Below are positions 1-9,629 of a DNA stretch of 35,824 bases, piece after piece. Positions within the stretch are counted from its first letter, which is position 1, and each line of letters begins with the position of its first letter. The position numbers and the translations under genes are program-made. The notes below the pieces were generated by a model, which was not told the origin of the DNA, searched no databases, and saw only the letters and a list, made by a program, of their open reading frames with translations. This DNA comes from Cyclobacterium sp. SYSU L10401 (lineage in GTDB: Bacteria; Bacteroidota; Bacteroidia; Cytophagales; Cyclobacteriaceae), in the NCBI RefSeq assembly GCF_010993705.1, contig NZ_WOFO01000018.1, positions 1 to 35,824 on the forward strand. Direction: 5' to 3'.

Positions 1-20
1 GTCCAGTTTACGAGGAACCC

Positions 21-110
21 AGCCCTGAAGGGGCCAAATATCAAAACACAGGGTGAAGCCCTGTGAAAATGCATCAATAACAACACCCCAAGCCCTGTAG
101 GGGCAGCATA
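21..110. repeat. Short GC-rich repeat pair with a perfect hairpin (REP-like intergenic DNA)
   Basis: Two copies of a 20-bp unit, AGCCCTGAAGGGGCCAAATA at 21-40 and AGCCCTGTAGGGGCAGCATA at 91-110, lie in the same orientation 70 bp apart. Between them CACAGGG (47-53) and CCCTGTG (59-65) form a perfect 7-bp stem with a TGAAG loop. Each unit also has GCCC/GGGC arms. No reading frame covers them. This looks like a dispersed extragenic repeat cluster; whether it recurs in the genome cannot be seen from one window. Confidence 0.5.
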
Positions 111-191
111 TATTCCCTATATCGGGGAATGAATCGCACCAGGTCAGGCTGAATCGGCAATTTCCGGCATCAATCTTGTATCATTTTTTAT

Positions 192-407
192 ATGAAAAAT
201 AATAAATCTATGACTACTTATCAAAAATACCTGGACTTTGGTATCAAATATGGTATTCCGATAACCATAATAATGGCCACCCTCGCCATGAAAAGAGCCA
301 AGGGGCTGGGCAACCTGCTCGTGTTTGCCCTGGTAACGCCCACCATGCTGGGCTACCTGTACAGCTTAAAAAAGGTCAAAGATGAATTGAAAGACCATCC
401 GGAATAA
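192..407 (+). CDS. Small two-helix membrane protein, function unknown
   Basis: A 71-residue protein that I do not recognise. It has a polar N-terminus, a hydrophobic stretch at about residues 17-33, a short basic turn (KRAKG), a second hydrophobic stretch at about 38-57, and a charged tail (KKVKDELKDHPE). This pattern fits a small inner-membrane hairpin protein with both ends on the same side. An internal ATG at 210 (residue 7) is an alternative start. The stop lies only 6 bp from the stop of the convergent tamL gene, so there is no room for a separate terminator. No partner gene indicates a role. Confidence 0.6.
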   Translation: MKNNKSMTTYQKYLDFGIKYGIPITIIMATLAMKRAKGLGNLLVFALVTPTMLGYLYSLKKVKDELKDHPE

Positions 408-413
408 TCGCGG

Positions 414-2750
414 TTAAAACGGATAACCGATGGCGAAGTTGAAAATAAAATTTTCCTTTCGCCATTGGCTATCACCTATTTTGAAATCTTTTTCCCACCG
501 TTCGGATTCCGGCAGGTAAGGCCGCCTCAATGGCGTGGCCAAATCAAAGCGTAAAACGAAAAATTCAATATCTACCCGTAAACCAATACCGGCGCCAATG
601 CCCAGTTCACGGTACCAATCTTTTTCCATCTTACCACCCGGAAGGGCTTCGTTTTCATTGACCAGCCAGACATTTCCGGCATCCATGAAAACCGCTCCCC
701 TGAGGTAAGGGACAATAGGGAACCTGAACTCCAGGTTACCTTCCAACCTGATATCCCCGGCCTGATCAAAAAAGCTGGCAGTACTTTCACTGTCTGGCCT
801 GAAGGACCCAGGCCCAAGCGAGCGGATCCGGAATGCCCGGATACTGTTGGGTCCTCCCGAGAAAAATTGCTTGACAAAGGGCAGGGATACGGAATTGCCA
901 TAGGGTAAACCCACTCCTCCAAAAAGCCTGGCGGCCAGCAAGCGCTCCTCTGTAAACCGCCAATAATACCTGAAATCAATGTCTGCCTTGTTGTACTGGG
1001 CATAGTTAAAGCCCAGAAAGGTATTCGGATTCTCGCCGTTCAACACCTCATTGGCAAAGCGAAGGCCTGCCCCTGCAAGATCCAGGTTGGCCCCAAAATA
1101 TATGCTGTGGGTGCGGTACTTGTCCATCAGCTTATTGAAGGCAAAACTATAAGTGATTCCTGCAATGAACTGTTGTTCAAAACTTTGTCTCAAAAAGGGG
1201 TTAGCATCCAAGATCTCTTCAAATTCACCGGAAGTACGGGAAAGGTTTACAAAGTTGATGCTTATCGGGGTTATTTCATGGTAAACGAATCGGTTGGCAT
1301 TCCAAAAATACCCATAAGTGGAAGAAACCGTATTGAGCCTATAGAGACCCCTGCGGTCCTGGTACTCTGTGCCCAGGCTGATCTTGGTTTTTGGAACGGA
1401 ATATGCAAAGCGCTCCTTGATGGTTATGGGGAATACCACCCGGGGAAAAATCAGGTCTCCTTTCAATCCAAACTCAAAGGCATTTAAGCCTTCCCGATCC
1501 CCGGAAGCCACCTGACTTTCGTAAGCCAATTTACCTGTAAGACTAAAGGTTTCCCCTCCCAGGAAAAGGTTTCTGTTTCTGTAATTCAATAAAAGTGCAG
1601 GGCCGGCAAAATTATTGGACTTGGAAACACCCTGTAATTCTGCCCTCACGGATCGCTTGTCCAGCGGAGAAAGGTAGATATTGGCATCCAGAAATCCCTT
1701 TCCATCTTCAATTTTGTCAGCTACCCGCTGGTACCTCACATTGACAAAGCGAAAATTGCCTATTCCCGATAGCCTGTTGCTGGTCAACCTGGATTGGGTG
1801 GAATTGAACAAGCCTCCTTTTTCAATGAGGATATATTGCCTGAGCAATTCAGGTTTAAAGGACAGGTTTTCCTGAATGAATTGCACCCCGTCCACCTCGG
1901 TGGTATCGGTATTTTCTCCATATTCATCCAGGGAATAATTTGGCAGCACGCGAATGGACCTGATCTGATAAGGTAAAATTCCTTCTTCCGGTACATTTTC
2001 CTTCAGCCTTAAAAACAAATCAAATTGCCGATCCTCATATTGGTTGGTATCGGCATCAAAAATAAGGAAATCTGCATTGAAGTTATAATAGCCCTTTTTT
2101 TTCAGTTCCGTATCCAGGCGCTCCCGCTCCTGCTTGAAACTGGCCAGCGAAAAACGATCCCCGGATTCTATTTCACTGGTGGCCAGCAAATCACGGATAT
2201 CCCGGTCAATGGGTAAACTGTCTCTTTCATATTGAAAGGAATTCAGGCGGTAGGGAATTTGCAACGTTACCTGATAGCTCACATCTCCTTTTTTCTGTTT
2301 TCTGCTGTAGGTAGAAACAATTTCAGGATAAAAAAACCCATTGTTCTCCAACCTGTTCACCATCAATTCTTCTGTTTTCTCTGGTTCTACCTGACTGAGA
2401 TAAACGGGCTCTTCTCCTATTTTCTTATAAATGAATCGGTTGATAAAGCCCGGTTTTTCCTTTTCCATTTTATAATGGGCCCATAAACCCAGGTATTGCC
2501 CCAGGATCTTACTATTTGGTTTGGGTCTGATCAATCCCTGCAGCTCCTCCCGCACCTCTTTGATTCCCTTTACCGGAGTTTCATGAGTGATTTCCAGGTT
2601 GGCACCCGTATACAGCAGTTCATCTTCGGGGATATATTTGGCAACATTACAGGCATTGGCTGCCATCAGGAACAGGATCATTCCCATCAATTTGGGCAGG
2701 CAGGAGCGCTTGAAGATGTTGGTGCATCCGTTATTTATCCTGATTTTCAT
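414..2750 (-). CDS. tamL: Translocation and assembly module lipoprotein TamL (BamA/TamA-family outer-membrane protein)
   Basis: A 778-residue Omp85-family protein, the Bacteroidota counterpart of TamA, which works with TamB in outer-membrane biogenesis. The N-terminus is basic, then hydrophobic, and ends in a lipobox-like MAANAC. The Cys there makes this a predicted lipoprotein, which is characteristic of TamL and unlike proteobacterial TamA. POTRA-like sequence follows over roughly residues 40-330, then the beta-barrel. The barrel contains GGPNSIRAFRIRSLGPG, matching the conserved L6-loop GG..S+R motif. The last residues (FAIGYPF) end in a terminal Phe, as barrel proteins do. The start is placed at 2750 because it supplies the basic n-region; it overlaps the 3' end of tamB by 20 bp, implying translational coupling. 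The ATG at 2687 would leave almost no n-region. Confidence 0.9.
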   Translation of the reverse strand: MKIRINNGCTNIFKRSCLPKLMGMILFLMAANACNVAKYIPEDELLYTGANLEITHETPVKGIKEVREELQGLIRPKPNSKILGQYLGLWAHYKMEKEKPGFINRFIYKKIGEEPVYLSQVEPEKTEELMVNRLENNGFFYPEIVSTYSRKQKKGDVSYQVTLQIPYRLNSFQYERDSLPIDRDIRDLLATSEIESGDRFSLASFKQERERLDTELKKKGYYNFNADFLIFDADTNQYEDRQFDLFLRLKENVPEEGILPYQIRSIRVLPNYSLDEYGENTDTTEVDGVQFIQENLSFKPELLRQYILIEKGGLFNSTQSRLTSNRLSGIGNFRFVNVRYQRVADKIEDGKGFLDANIYLSPLDKRSVRAELQGVSKSNNFAGPALLLNYRNRNLFLGGETFSLTGKLAYESQVASGDREGLNAFEFGLKGDLIFPRVVFPITIKERFAYSVPKTKISLGTEYQDRRGLYRLNTVSSTYGYFWNANRFVYHEITPISINFVNLSRTSGEFEEILDANPFLRQSFEQQFIAGITYSFAFNKLMDKYRTHSIYFGANLDLAGAGLRFANEVLNGENPNTFLGFNYAQYNKADIDFRYYWRFTEERLLAARLFGGVGLPYGNSVSLPFVKQFFSGGPNSIRAFRIRSLGPGSFRPDSESTASFFDQAGDIRLEGNLEFRFPIVPYLRGAVFMDAGNVWLVNENEALPGGKMEKDWYRELGIGAGIGLRVDIEFFVLRFDLATPLRRPYLPESERWEKDFKIGDSQWRKENFIFNFAIGYPF

Positions 2751-5700
2751 CTGCTGTTTCAGTTGGTTTGTTTAATGGATCACTTTCATTTCTACGGGTT
2801 TCTATTCCCCTCCACAGTTCTTCAAACCGGTTAAACTCCCGATTGAATATGGCAGAGAAGCCCGTCACTACCAATTGCCCGTCTATAAAGCTTTCGAACT
2901 GATTTTTGCGGAACCCCCTGATCCGGTAGCGGCCGTTTTCCGTCAGCAGGTACTCGATGCTGACATTTCCCAACAAGGCATTGTCTGCCCCTCGCTCCTG
3001 GGAACTTCCTTCTATGTCTATCTGACTGCCCACCTGTACGATCAGCCGGTCATCCAGAAAGCGCTTGCGGGCATTCAGGTTTAGCTGGGTTCGGGATTGC
3101 GGAGAACTTCCCTGGTAGTCCTGAAAACTGTCCAGGTCCACATCCAGTTCAAACCCGGTTCCTCCCAACATATTATTTGTCAGGGAATTCAGTTCGCTGG
3201 AAAGCAATTGGCTTACACTGGATTTGGCCATGGCCGTGGTACCTCCACCGCCTGCATTTCCTCCACTCGGGAAAAACCTGTTGAGCACCAGTAAAGAAAA
3301 TACCTGTCGGTTGAGTTCACCCTCCTGGCTGTTTAATTGCTGCACCTGGGAATAAACACTACCGCCAATGGCGCCTTTTTCATCTTCCGGCATATCCAGC
3401 CTAAAGGAAATCAAGGGCCGTAGCATTTCTCCTTCTATGTTTAAAAATACCTGAAAGGGAAGTTTTTGGCGGTATTGCATCATGTTCTCCCTACTGCCCC
3501 CGGCAGCAGTCGCTGTCATCAAATCCACGGCTGAGGTTTCCACCCTGTAGATGGCGGTAATTTCCATGGACGCATCCAGGGGGTCTCCTCCCCAGGTAAT
3601 GGAACTGCCCTCCCGGATCTCAAACCTACGATTGACCATATTATACAAGCTGAGTTCATAATGCCCCCTGGAAAGTTCATAAATCCCGGTAAGGTTTACC
3701 CGACCATTAGGGTCCAGGTCTAAGCGGAGGTCTGCGGCGCCTTCTACCATGAGGTTGTCTCCCGAGCGGGCATCAATGACTACATTGAAGATGGCCTCCG
3801 GGGAAACTTTAAGCAGTGCGGACACCTGATAACCGGAAAATCCGGTATTGCTGGTCTCCTCCAACCTCTTGGTGAGTATATCCTCGGGGTCATTTCTATT
3901 GACATAGGTTACCACGCCTTCTCTTTCCACCACGTCCAGCTGGCTTTCCGGAACCACAAAACTCAGGTTGGTGCCTTTTTCTACTGTCAGGTTGGCATTA
4001 ACCTCCGGGAGGGTCAAATCTCCCTTGATCGATACATCTGCTCCGATAATGGCGTCACCATAAAACAGGTCATTGTCCTCCACGGTAGAATTCAAAAGTC
4101 TGAAATTCCTTGTGGTCAGTTCCAGGTCAAAGGCAGGATTGCTCAGGCTTTCTGTCAGGATTTGCCCATCCAATGTAAACCCATTGCCTTCATTATCCTC
4201 AATGGTCAATTGATCCAGGTAAACCCCCTGGTTGTCCAGGTTAATTTCTTCCTCATCCAGCGCAAAAGCTGCATTTAGGGTTGACACTGTAAAGGTAGTT
4301 TCATTAAACCTTAGCCTACCCTGATACTCAGGTGAGTTGGTATTTCCCTTTACGTTAAATTCACCTGACAGGTAACCTTCTCCTCCGCTGATGGTACCCT
4401 GACTGAGGCCTGCCAGAACTGCCAGTTCCAATTTCTTCAGATCAAGCTTCAGGTTCAGTATGGCCCCGGCACTGTCTGCCAAATAATCCCCGTTGAGGTT
4501 CAGTTCGATGCCTCCATCCCCCAGGGACAGGTTGAAATCATACTTGTTTTCATCAGACATGGTGGCCGCTTTGAGAGAAAGGTTGCCCAACGGTACTTGC
4601 AATACCCCCAGGTCGGTAATGGAAATATCCGCCAGCAAGCCTGTGGCACCAAAAGGGTTTTCCACCACGAATTCACCATCTACCCTTCCGGTAGCCACCA
4701 TTTCATCCGGATTTAACAGACTTGTAAAAGTAGCCAGCCTGAAGTTATCGAAGTTTAACCCAATGGTGTTTCCTTCTGGCTTGTTGTAAAAGGAAAGGGT
4801 CTGGTTTTCCCTGCTGAAAGTGAAATCCTTAAACACCAAACTTGAATCTGCCAACCACAACTCGTTGTTATCGGGCACAGACCATGTTTTTTTATTCAAA
4901 ATCAGGCTGTCGGGATTGACATGAAGTTTTAAGGAATCTCCTTCAAATCCAAGGTCAAATGCCACATGTGCCAGGACCTCCTCACCATCCAGGGCATTGA
5001 AATCCAGGTAAAGCAATTCTTCCAGGATCTCACCGGTAAAATAAGTAGGACCAAGGGCCAAAGGACCGGTTTCCATCCCCAGCAAACCAAAAGCAAAGTC
5101 AAAATCCTCCCTATCACTGTTCACCCGTATTCCCAGACTATCCACCACAATTCCCGCATAGGACAAATAGGGAAAGTCAACCGTACCTTCCAGGTGCTCC
5201 CTGCTTTCATCAAAATTTAGTGTGATGGATCCTTCATCCATGCGCTCCAGATCAGGCAGTAACACCCTATCCAACAGCAATCCTGGCAGTACATTCAATT
5301 CCAGGTCTACAGCTACCATTTGAACGCGGTCACTTGCCACATGACCGGTCTCCTCAGGGTCTTCAAAATGTTTATTGAAATGTCGGATGATTCCGGCCAC
5401 TGAAGCTGCGGGATCAGCGTTGGCATGCAGTCTACCTTGGAGGATATTGCTTTCCAGGGTGAAATCCGTGGTATCGGGCATAACTCGAAGGCTCATGTCC
5501 CAATCGCCCAGAGGGTAAGCCTGTTCTTCCAATACTACTGTTCCCTCCCGAATCCGGGAAGTTAAATCATAGGATGAGCTGTTGCCCTTATAGTTTGCAC
5601 TGAGCTGCATGCTTCCTCTCAGGTTGTTGGGACTGATGTTCAATCTGTTAAAATCTGCCCCCTGCAGGTCCAGGTGAAGGTCAACCTGAGCATCATCCTG

Positions 5701-7770
5701 ATTAAATTCGGTTTCAGCTATTAATTTCACATCTAAAAACTCATCCTGATGCTGTAGCTCCAAATCTCCCTTTCCGTTTTCCATGCGTACCAGCAGGTTC
5801 ATGCCTTCATAATCGTGCCCTTTCCATTCCAATTTTGTCCATTCAGTATCCAGCCTGAGATTCAAATCTTCTGCGGGACCTGTATTGCCTTTGGCCTGCA
5901 TGTCAAAACCTACACTTCCAAAGTCCGGCAGGTTGAGAATTTGACCTAGAGGTGCTTCCCGGAGGGAGGCTTGCAGGTCATAGGCATACGTTTCTCCTTT
6001 GGTGCTTATCCTACCGTCCATTTCGAATTTGGATCCAAACGCCTCTAATCCGGATTGGAGGCTAAACGAATTCAGGTTTCCTTTGCTTTCTATCCCCAGT
6101 TCAAGTGTGTCAGGAAAACTGATGCCCAGGCTATCTTCCGATAAAAACCGGTTCATGTCCGAATTGACTGTAACAAAATTGAGCGCATCCAGCTGCCAGG
6201 ATAATCGGTCCATGTTTAAAGGTTGTTGGATGGAGCCCAGCAATTCGATAGTTGTCTGATTTCCCCAGGCAGCCGAAAACTCCTCCAGGTTGACCTGTTC
6301 TTTGTCTCCTTTAGCTGACAACCTGGCCTTCAAACTTTTCCTGGCCAGGATTTTGAAGTAATCATTCTGCTCCAATTCAGGCGAAAAATAAAAGGCATCC
6401 TGAAGACCAATGCTGAGCTGCTCCACCCTGAGGTCAAATCGGGATTGGTCGGGATTGCTTAGTAAATTGAGCAACTCGCTGTAATTCAGGGAAGCATTTC
6501 CCGATAGCTGACTGTTACCTGTCTTCAATTCCAGTTTCCGGACAGTGGTCATTTCCTCCTCCATGCTCAGGTCTACCTGGAAATCTTCCACGGTAAAGCC
6601 TGATCTTTCCCGGAAAGATAATTGCTTTAGCGACGCTCCCGCCCCGGAGGAATTTAGAAATGCCTGATTGAGTTTAAGGTTAATATCCCTGATTCCCAGA
6701 TCATCCGGGTCAAAAACACCAATCGGGGCCTTTTTTTGGTCTACCTGGTACCTGATCTCGTTATCTGCCAGGTCCAGCGCTCCGATTGTCACCTGCCATT
6801 CCGGCCAGCTCAATGGTTCCGGATCAGTATCCGCTGCGGTTTGTGAAGCCGATTCAGCAAGGGTGTTGGATTGGTAGTCCAGGTAGGTATCTCGCAGCAT
6901 CAGGGACTTTACCTGTAGCTTTTGGTTTTTCAGGTCCGCTTCAGGTAATTCCAGATCGAAAGCTCCCAGTCTGGCCAGCACCTCCATTCCATCAGGAAGG
7001 GATTGGTAATACAGGTTGATGTTGGCCAGGGATAATTCATCCAGTACCAGTACAGGCAAAGGAGTTTTCCCAGACTCTTCCTCCGATGATGCTGGAAAAG
7101 GCTTGTTTTGATGGTAATTCAAATCCGTATTTTCCCACCGGATACTGCCCACATGAAAATCCATGCGGTTCAAATCCAGGGATTCCGTAAGGATTTCCAG
7201 ATCTCCCAGGTTCAGGTCCACCGTTAAACCCAGTACCTCATCCGTATATCGGATATCCCAGGCCCGGGTCCTGAGGGGACCTAAGGAGATTTCCGGAAAT
7301 GTGGATACACCTGCTGACGAGGTATCAGCGGCGTCCGCATCCTTGGATTGACCTGAAAATGCGTCCAGAAGGAAATCAAAATTAAATTTTCCTGTGCTGT
7401 CTCTCTCTACCCTTGCCTGAAGCCCTTCCCAGTCCAGGCCGGTTACCTGTATTTCTCCAGTCCTCAAGAAGGGAATCAGTGCCATGCCTGTTTCAAGTTT
7501 TTCCGAATAAACCAGGGTATCTCCCTGCAAATCTTCCAGGTACAGCCCCTCCAGGTACAGGTTTCCGCCAAAAGTGATGAATAAACGGTCTATGGAAACT
7601 TCAGTTTTGGTTTTATCGGAAACAAAACCGGTTAGCCGCTTGACAATAAAATCCTGACCAAATGGACTCCTAATAAAGAGTAAAACCAATAGCAACAGAA
7701 ATAACAGGCTCAGGATAACCCAGCCCAAAACTTTTACAATTTTCCATCCTATGTGTTTCCGCTCAGTCAA
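2731..7770 (-). CDS. tamB: Translocation/assembly module protein TamB (AsmA-like, DUF490)
   Basis: A protein of about 1,679 residues with one N-terminal membrane anchor (VLGWVILSLLFLLLLVLLFI) and a very long beta-rich periplasmic body, as in AsmA-like/TamB proteins that bridge inner and outer membranes. The C-terminal part shows the TamB domain pattern, including the segment FELDVDLDSF and the late RKRFLDDRLIVQVGSQIDIEG region, ending near RFEELWRG. tamL follows with a 20-bp overlap, the usual tamB-tamL order. The start is uncertain because there is no ATG near the anchor. TTG at 7770 gives (M)TERKHIGWKIVKVLGW, a normal basic n-region. GTG at 7812 would add 14 residues of unlikely sequence. 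The end and family assignment are firm. Confidence 0.88.
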   Translation of the reverse strand: MTERKHIGWKIVKVLGWVILSLLFLLLLVLLFIRSPFGQDFIVKRLTGFVSDKTKTEVSIDRLFITFGGNLYLEGLYLEDLQGDTLVYSEKLETGMALIPFLRTGEIQVTGLDWEGLQARVERDSTGKFNFDFLLDAFSGQSKDADAADTSSAGVSTFPEISLGPLRTRAWDIRYTDEVLGLTVDLNLGDLEILTESLDLNRMDFHVGSIRWENTDLNYHQNKPFPASSEEESGKTPLPVLVLDELSLANINLYYQSLPDGMEVLARLGAFDLELPEADLKNQKLQVKSLMLRDTYLDYQSNTLAESASQTAADTDPEPLSWPEWQVTIGALDLADNEIRYQVDQKKAPIGVFDPDDLGIRDINLKLNQAFLNSSGAGASLKQLSFRERSGFTVEDFQVDLSMEEEMTTVRKLELKTGNSQLSGNASLNYSELLNLLSNPDQSRFDLRVEQLSIGLQDAFYFSPELEQNDYFKILARKSLKARLSAKGDKEQVNLEEFSAAWGNQTTIELLGSIQQPLNMDRLSWQLDALNFVTVNSDMNRFLSEDSLGISFPDTLELGIESKGNLNSFSLQSGLEAFGSKFEMDGRISTKGETYAYDLQASLREAPLGQILNLPDFGSVGFDMQAKGNTGPAEDLNLRLDTEWTKLEWKGHDYEGMNLLVRMENGKGDLELQHQDEFLDVKLIAETEFNQDDAQVDLHLDLQGADFNRLNISPNNLRGSMQLSANYKGNSSSYDLTSRIREGTVVLEEQAYPLGDWDMSLRVMPDTTDFTLESNILQGRLHANADPAASVAGIIRHFNKHFEDPEETGHVASDRVQMVAVDLELNVLPGLLLDRVLLPDLERMDEGSITLNFDESREHLEGTVDFPYLSYAGIVVDSLGIRVNSDREDFDFAFGLLGMETGPLALGPTYFTGEILEELLYLDFNALDGEEVLAHVAFDLGFEGDSLKLHVNPDSLILNKKTWSVPDNNELWLADSSLVFKDFTFSRENQTLSFYNKPEGNTIGLNFDNFRLATFTSLLNPDEMVATGRVDGEFVVENPFGATGLLADISITDLGVLQVPLGNLSLKAATMSDENKYDFNLSLGDGGIELNLNGDYLADSAGAILNLKLDLKKLELAVLAGLSQGTISGGEGYLSGEFNVKGNTNSPEYQGRLRFNETTFTVSTLNAAFALDEEEINLDNQGVYLDQLTIEDNEGNGFTLDGQILTESLSNPAFDLELTTRNFRLLNSTVEDNDLFYGDAIIGADVSIKGDLTLPEVNANLTVEKGTNLSFVVPESQLDVVEREGVVTYVNRNDPEDILTKRLEETSNTGFSGYQVSALLKVSPEAIFNVVIDARSGDNLMVEGAADLRLDLDPNGRVNLTGIYELSRGHYELSLYNMVNRRFEIREGSSITWGGDPLDASMEITAIYRVETSAVDLMTATAAGGSRENMMQYRQKLPFQVFLNIEGEMLRPLISFRLDMPEDEKGAIGGSVYSQVQQLNSQEGELNRQVFSLLVLNRFFPSGGNAGGGGTTAMAKSSVSQLLSSELNSLTNNMLGGTGFELDVDLDSFQDYQGSSPQSRTQLNLNARKRFLDDRLIVQVGSQIDIEGSSQERGADNALLGNVSIEYLLTENGRYRIRGFRKNQFESFIDGQLVVTGFSAIFNREFNRFEELWRGIETRRNESDPLNKPTETADENQDK

Positions 7771-8151
7771 GGTACAAATATGGGTAAAAAAAAGAGCGGA
7801 TAATGGCACCACTCTTGAAGTTTAACAATTTTATGCTCTAAATCAGTCAATTTTTATACCAAAGCTTTAAGAAGTCCTCAGCGGTAAGAAAGCTACAACA
7901 AGTATACGCATCCAGCCATCTGTCCGAGGATGAAATGGTCCCAGGAAAAAATGGCCGTGGATTTTTTTGGTGCTCTTGGCAGTCAAACGGGAGAAGGACG
8001 CTTTTCCCTCATAAAAGCACAGAATAAAAGGAATAAAAGCTATTCTTAAAATGTTAAACCTCATGCAGCAGATAAAAGTTATATTAATAAGCCGTTACCC
8101 TGTCAATCTGTCCGTATTTTATTAAATTTGCGCTCTGAAAGAATGCAGCCA
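7771..8151. other. Divergent intergenic region between tamB and miaB
   Basis: About 380 bp separates the divergently transcribed tamB and miaB. It should hold both promoters. The only signal I find is the miaB -7-like box TAAATTTG at 8123-8130. I see no tRNA, convincing small ORF, terminator or long inverted repeat. A 65-codon minus-strand frame (7867-8064) has no features supporting translation. Confidence 0.4.
8123..8130 (+). promoter_or_regulatory. Probable miaB promoter -7 box (TAAATTTG)
   Basis: TAAATTTG is a perfect match to the Bacteroidota -7 element TAnnTTTG. No TTG is found at -33; the closest is CTG at 8100-8102, 20 nt upstream. Transcription would begin near 8137, about 15 nt before the chosen miaB ATG at 8152. 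This also argues against the in-frame TTG at 8128 as a start, because it lies inside this box. Confidence 0.5.
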
Positions 8152-9612
8152 ATGGAAAACATCATCAAAGATATCGATATAATCAGCAATGTGGAGGCGG
8201 AAAGCTGTGATTTTAAGATTACAGCGGATGAAAATACGGGTAAAAACAAAAAGCTATACATTGAAAGTTACGGCTGTCAGATGAATTTTTCTGACAGCGA
8301 AATTGTGGCTTCTATCATGAAGGACAATGGTTTTGATACCACCTCGGATTTCAAAAATGCAGATGTGATTTTTTTAAATACCTGCTCGATCAGGGACAAG
8401 GCGGAGCAGACGGTGAGGAAGAGATTAAGCCAGTTCAATCAGATCAAGTCAGAAAATCCGGACCTGACGATAGGTGTGCTGGGTTGTATGGCGGAGCGGC
8501 TCAAGGATAAATTGCTGGAAGAGGAGAAGTTGGTGGACCTGGTAGTGGGGCCTGATGCTTACCGCGACCTGCCCAATCTGGTATTTCAGGCTGATGAAGG
8601 TCAAAAGGGTGTCAATACCTTTTTGTCTCGTGAGGAAACCTATGCGGATATTTCTCCGGTCCGGTTAAACTCCAATGGAGTATCTGCTTTTATCTCCATC
8701 ATGAGGGGTTGTGACAACATGTGTTCGTTTTGTGTGGTGCCTTTTACCCGGGGAAGAGAAAGGAGCCGGGACCCGCATTCAATAGTGAAGGAAGCCAGGG
8801 ACCTGTTTCAAAAAGGATACAAGGAAGTTACCTTATTGGGGCAAAATGTAGACAGCTACAAATGGTCGCCTGAGGAAAACAACAAAGCCAGGCTCAATAA
8901 AAAATCTGGAGGTATATCAGAGGTCATTCATTTTTCTGATTTACTGGAAATGGTAGCCCGGATTGATCCCAAACTAAGGGTCAGGTTTTCGACCTCGCAT
9001 CCCAAAGACATCACGGATGAGGTTTTGTATACCATGAAGGCCTACGACAACATTTGTAAATACATACACCTGCCGGTTCAAAGCGGCAATTCCAGGGTAT
9101 TATCGCTGATGAACCGGACGTACGACCGGGACTGGTACCTGGAAAGGGTACAAAAGATCAGAGAGATTTTGGGAGAAGACTGCGGAATATCTTCTGACAT
9201 GATTGCCGGCTTCTGTACAGAAACCGAAGCCGAACACCAGGATACACTCAGCATGATGGACCTGGTCCAATATGATTTTTCCTACATGTTTTATTATTCG
9301 GAACGCCCAGGCACCCTGGCAGCCAAAAAATACCCTGATGATATCCCCCTGCAGGTCAAAAAACGCAGGCTTCAGGAAATCATCGCCAGGCAAAGCCAGT
9401 TGTCTCTTATGCGCAACCGCCGGGATATTGGCAAAGAACAGGAAATACTCATAGAAGGCCAATCCAAACGCTCTGCGGAACAATTGAAAGGAAGGAATTC
9501 CGCGAACAAAGTAGTGATTATACCCGCCGGAAAGCTGAAAATCGGTGATTATACCAGGGTTCGGATCACGGATTGTTCCTCTGCTACATTATTCGGAGAG
9601 GTTGTCATTTGA
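8152..9612 (+). CDS. miaB: tRNA-2-methylthio-N6-dimethylallyladenosine synthase MiaB
   Basis: A radical-SAM methylthiotransferase (486 residues) that adds the 2-methylthio group to i6A37 of tRNAs reading UNN codons. The UPF0004 domain comes first, with cluster Cys at about 42 (ESYGCQMN), 78 (NTCSIR) and 112 (GCMAER). The radical-SAM motif [10 protein letters not shown] has Cys 187, 191 and 194. A C-terminal TRAM domain covers about residues 415-486. The length is normal for MiaB. The start is set at ATG 8152 (MENIIKD); ATG 8143 is possible, and TTG 8128 is rejected because it sits in the promoter box. It heads a plus-strand cluster; the sigma-54 activator gene starts 17 bp after its stop. Confidence 0.95.
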   Translation: MENIIKDIDIISNVEAESCDFKITADENTGKNKKLYIESYGCQMNFSDSEIVASIMKDNGFDTTSDFKNADVIFLNTCSIRDKAEQTVRKRLSQFNQIKSENPDLTIGVLGCMAERLKDKLLEEEKLVDLVVGPDAYRDLPNLVFQADEGQKGVNTFLSREETYADISPVRLNSNGVSAFISIMRGCDNMCSFCVVPFTRGRERSRDPHSIVKEARDLFQKGYKEVTLLGQNVDSYKWSPEENNKARLNKKSGGISEVIHFSDLLEMVARIDPKLRVRFSTSHPKDITDEVLYTMKAYDNICKYIHLPVQSGNSRVLSLMNRTYDRDWYLERVQKIREILGEDCGISSDMIAGFCTETEAEHQDTLSMMDLVQYDFSYMFYYSERPGTLAAKKYPDDIPLQVKKRRLQEIIARQSQLSLMRNRRDIGKEQEILIEGQSKRSAEQLKGRNSANKVVIIPAGKLKIGDYTRVRITDCSSATLFGEVVI

Positions 9613-9629
9613 TATTATAGGTTAGTGTT

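Noticed and set aside
1107-1487. A 126-codon plus-strand frame inside tamL.
   Set aside because: It is antisense to the tamL barrel-coding region, whose own frame carries clear family motifs.
7867-8064. A 65-codon minus-strand frame in the tamB-miaB gap.
   Set aside because: No signal peptide, domain or promoter supports it, its composition is random-like, and the region should hold the two divergent promoters.
8128-8151. N-terminal extension of miaB from TTG 8128.
   Set aside because: The TTG is part of the TAAATTTG promoter box, so it would not be within the transcript; ATG 8152 fits the usual MiaB N-terminus.
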